Shown in pieces: positions 18,358 to 20,621 of a stretch of 20,621 bases of DNA. The position numbers and the translations under genes are program-made. This DNA comes from Brachionus koreanus (taxonomy: Eukaryota > Rotifera > Eurotatoria > Ploima > Brachionidae). Below the pieces are notes generated by a model. That model saw only the letters and a program-made list of their open reading frames with translations, searched no databases and had not been told where the DNA came from. The stretch lies in assembly GCA_016987375.1 (NCBI GenBank), contig PJRA01000485.1:209806-230426 (forward strand). The letters are read 5' to 3'. Numbering within the stretch: position 1 is the first letter of the stretch; every line of letters starts with the position of its first letter.

Positions 18358-19917
18358 ATGTTTTTCGAAGAAGAAGTCTTGGCCGACATATTGACATGTC
18401 CTAAATGCAAAAAAAAATTTGACGACCCAAGACTTTTGCCCTGTGGCGAAACATTGTGCAACAAGTGCATAGACATAAAGACCGACGACCAAAATAACAG
18501 AGGCTATGAATGCGAATTTTGCGATTTTTTTCACCAGCTGTTTCCACCCGTGCAAGCATTTCCGATCAATAAACGCATCCAAAAACTAATCGACCAGGAA
18601 AACCTAAAAATCAGCCACTCTCATTTGATCAGCGAGTTCAAATCAGTACTAAACACTCTAAGAGAATCCAGCACAGATCTAAATTTGGAAAAAACTAATT
18701 CTTCAAAAACTATTAAAAACTTTTGTACTCATACTAGGAATGAGGTAGTCACCAGCAGCAAAATACTAATAGGTAACATTCAAAAGCAAACAGATGAGTT
18801 GATTAGCAAAATAAACAAATTTGAGACAAACTGCTTGCAGAAAAATGAAAAACTAAGGCAAAATAATTGTACAAATTTGACCAATATTTTAACTGAAGCA
18901 GACAATTTCGAAGCAAAATGGAAAGAGTACATCAATTTTCAAATAGTAAAAGAGGCTGACATACGCCAGGCGTTGGAAAAGGCACTTGATTTGGCAAAGT
19001 TGTTGGCCAAGAATTCAAACATGTTCAAAAAATCTCTTTTTGATGATCAACTAATTTTTTTTAGACCCACAAGCATCCAGGATGCTTCAGTTGGAAGTCT
19101 TATTTACCAAAATATAAGTGAATGCTGTCTAAAATTTGACAAATTCAAAAAAACCAGTCTAAAAAATAATTTAAATTTTATAGAGCCCATCTATTATGAA
19201 CGTGTGTATGTTCACAACTTTGCCGATGGCAGCTTTCTTTTTGCATATCCGACAGGTCCATTTAACATCAAATTGAGCATTGTAAATAAAGACCAAGTGA
19301 TTAGAGTGTACGAATTAGTGCAGCCAATTAATCAGTTTAAGAAAGCAATATTTAGAGACAGAATATTTTTGTTCTTTAGCTATTGTCAGAAGTTGAGGTG
19401 TTTGGACAAGGATTTTCATACACAGAGTGAAGGAAATGTGGGATCCGAAGTTCTATCAATGGCAGCAACCAACATGTATTTGTTTTGTCTCATACAAGAC
19501 AACATGATACTCAAGTTCAATCATAAGCTTAGTATGCAGCAAAAAATTCGAATCAATGAGGAGAATTTGGACGGCCTGGCTCACTTTATCAACAAATATG
19601 ACCAATTGCGCAGTTTTAGAGACACTATATTTCTGTCTAGATCAAATGGCATGCTATCAATTAATTCAGTCAATCTAAAAGAGTTCAAAAAATTGCCCAT
19701 TAAAGAAAATAAATTTGTTTTTTTCAATGATAAAATAGTTGCATTGAACTCAGAGTTGGATCATGTGATTTTTTATGACATACATGGCATGGTCATACAA
19801 AAACAAAAATTGGACAACATGTTTAGTAAAAATCTGATTTTAATCGAGTCAGAAAATTTTGACCGAATTTCATTTTTTGACTTGTCCGATTTTATTTTAT
19901 TTTCTTATGAGTCCTAG
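18358..19917 (+). CDS. RING-type protein with coiled coil and probable beta-propeller (TRIM-NHL-like)
   Basis: A single-exon frame of 519 aa. Residues 14-55 form a RING: C14-x2-C17, C29-G-E31-x2-C34-x2-C37 (LLPCGETLCNKC), C52-x2-C55. The zinc-binding His expected after CG is Glu31. There is no clear B-box. Residues about 85-225 are charged and helical (KTIKNFCTHTRNEV, TDELISKINKFE), consistent with the coiled coil of TRIM-like proteins. From about 275 to the end, repeated hydrophobic/aromatic strands with turn residues (HNFADGSFLFAY, SYCQKLRCLDKDF, LFCLIQDNMILKFNHKL, HVIFYDIHGMVI) look like a divergent NHL/WD-like propeller. The family usually acts as a cytoplasmic E3 ubiquitin ligase, with the propeller binding targets. 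The Cys frame suggests a folded RING, but ligase activity is unproven. The start is fixed by the RING beginning at residue 14. Confidence 0.8.
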   Translation: MFFEEEVLADILTCPKCKKKFDDPRLLPCGETLCNKCIDIKTDDQNNRGYECEFCDFFHQLFPPVQAFPINKRIQKLIDQENLKISHSHLISEFKSVLNTLRESSTDLNLEKTNSSKTIKNFCTHTRNEVVTSSKILIGNIQKQTDELISKINKFETNCLQKNEKLRQNNCTNLTNILTEADNFEAKWKEYINFQIVKEADIRQALEKALDLAKLLAKNSNMFKKSLFDDQLIFFRPTSIQDASVGSLIYQNISECCLKFDKFKKTSLKNNLNFIEPIYYERVYVHNFADGSFLFAYPTGPFNIKLSIVNKDQVIRVYELVQPINQFKKAIFRDRIFLFFSYCQKLRCLDKDFHTQSEGNVGSEVLSMAATNMYLFCLIQDNMILKFNHKLSMQQKIRINEENLDGLAHFINKYDQLRSFRDTIFLSRSNGMLSINSVNLKEFKKLPIKENKFVFFNDKIVALNSELDHVIFYDIHGMVIQKQKLDNMFSKNLILIESENFDRISFFDLSDFILFSYES

Positions 19918-19977
19918 AATTTATGTTTTTTTGTTTAATTTTTTATTTTTAAAAAAAGTAAAAAAATTTTCACGAAA

Positions 19978-19983
19978 AATAAA
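19978..19983 (+). promoter_or_regulatory. Candidate poly(A) signal of the RING gene
   Basis: AATAAA 61 bases after the TAG stop, in A/T-rich DNA. It is the first such hexamer downstream of the gene. Confidence 0.45.
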
Positions 19984-20621
19984 AATTCAATCTTATAATA
20001 ACCAAAAAAAAATATTGCTAAGTGGATTAAAACATTTGGCTTTATTTTAGCATTGAAAACAAATCGTATCAAATCCATCGATGGTTATTTCCTAAAATAT
20101 AAATATATCTGTGATAATTAAGTCTTCAGTCAAATATAGAAAAAAATCCTTATCTTATATCTTACCATAGTAGCTTATACAGCACCATATTCCAATAGAA
20201 CCACTTCCTTGCGATGATGTGATGGCAAAGCTCTATTTTTTTATTTACCAATATGTCATATTATTAGTTGATGTTTTGAATAATTTATCTACCATTACTT
20301 ATTAAAATTCAGTTTACCTTATTTGGCAATTTGTTGTTGCATCTTTATTCTTTTTGGGAATCTGGTCACGTAATGGATTTCATATTTAAGCAACTCAACT
20401 TACAGTGCAGTGATGTTCTATGTGAACTGCTGTCTTTTTTGTTTAAGTTATCATTCGAGTCTAGTATGATAACAGGTGATGGGTAAGTAAATGGACAAAA
20501 GTTAAGTTAACTTGCCCGATCATGCAAAAGATCAGGAGATCATATAAATATTTATTTATAAAATACTAAAAATTAGCTATTATATTGCAAAAAAAAAATC
20601 TTTAAAATGGGACTTCCTGTG
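19984..20621. other. Distal intergenic region, nothing recognised
   Basis: Both strands have frequent stops. Composition is slightly less extreme between 20160 and 20530, but no domain, inverted terminal repeat or RNA gene was identified. The window ends without entering a visible gene. Confidence 0.5.

Noticed and set aside
1..20621. CRISPR arrays, tRNA/rRNA genes, bacterial operons or phage-defence genes
   Set aside because: No regularly spaced repeats, no cloverleaf or rRNA-like segment recognised by eye, and the genes are intron-bearing animal families. A tRNA-detection run and covariance-model search would be needed to exclude small RNAs fully.

Overview
This window looks like nuclear DNA of a small-genome invertebrate. 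It is very AT-rich (most intergenic sequence is long A/T runs), its genes have GT-AG introns that are mostly tiny (46, 51, 61 and 127 bp, with one of 3.4 kb), and the gaps hold decayed animal-type transposons. The mix of gene families, the RING protein whose zinc-site His is replaced by Glu, and the LINE/MULE/mariner relics remind me most of a monogonont rotifer (Brachionus-like). That is an impression, not a proof. No bacterial operon, CRISPR array, tRNA or rRNA was seen.

Layout. (1) 1-2405 is AT-rich upstream DNA with no convincing gene. (2) 2406-8421 is a three-exon gene for a single-pass membrane receptor of the LRP3/LRP10/LRP12 type: signal peptide, CUB, CUB, three LDLR class A repeats, membrane span, and a basic, polyglutamine-rich tail with PPxY and acidic dileucine motifs. 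Its 3.36-kb second intron is packed with three antisense transposon relics: a MULE transposase with a SWIM finger and two LINE reverse transcriptases. (3) 8422-10822 is intergenic and holds a probable hAT-like non-autonomous element with terminal inverted repeats, a Tc1/mariner transposase relic, and a second copy of an unidentified repeat also present in the receptor intron. (4) 10823-12009 is a four-exon METTL9 gene (protein histidine methyltransferase), 315 codons. (5) 12040-14352 is a long, broken, antisense LINE with ORF1 zinc knuckle, partial endonuclease and reverse transcriptase, lying tail-to-tail with METTL9. (6) 14776-15624 is an intronless, divergent phosphatidylinositol synthase-like gene. 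(7) 16425-17575 holds a 53-bp near-perfect palindrome followed by a sense-strand LINE reverse transcriptase fragment. (8) 18358-19917 is an intronless RING/coiled-coil/probable beta-propeller protein. (9) 19918-20621 shows nothing recognisable.

All four host genes lie on the + strand, but they do not form an obvious pathway: endocytic or signalling receptor, protein histidine methylation, phosphoinositide synthesis, and a probable ubiquitin ligase. The most informative non-gene signals are the shared 3'-terminal motif of two LINEs, the palindrome, the hAT-like inverted repeats, the repeat pair at 3.3/10.5 kb, and the sharp GC-rich island inside the receptor's last exon. I found no evidence of an undescribed multi-gene system.
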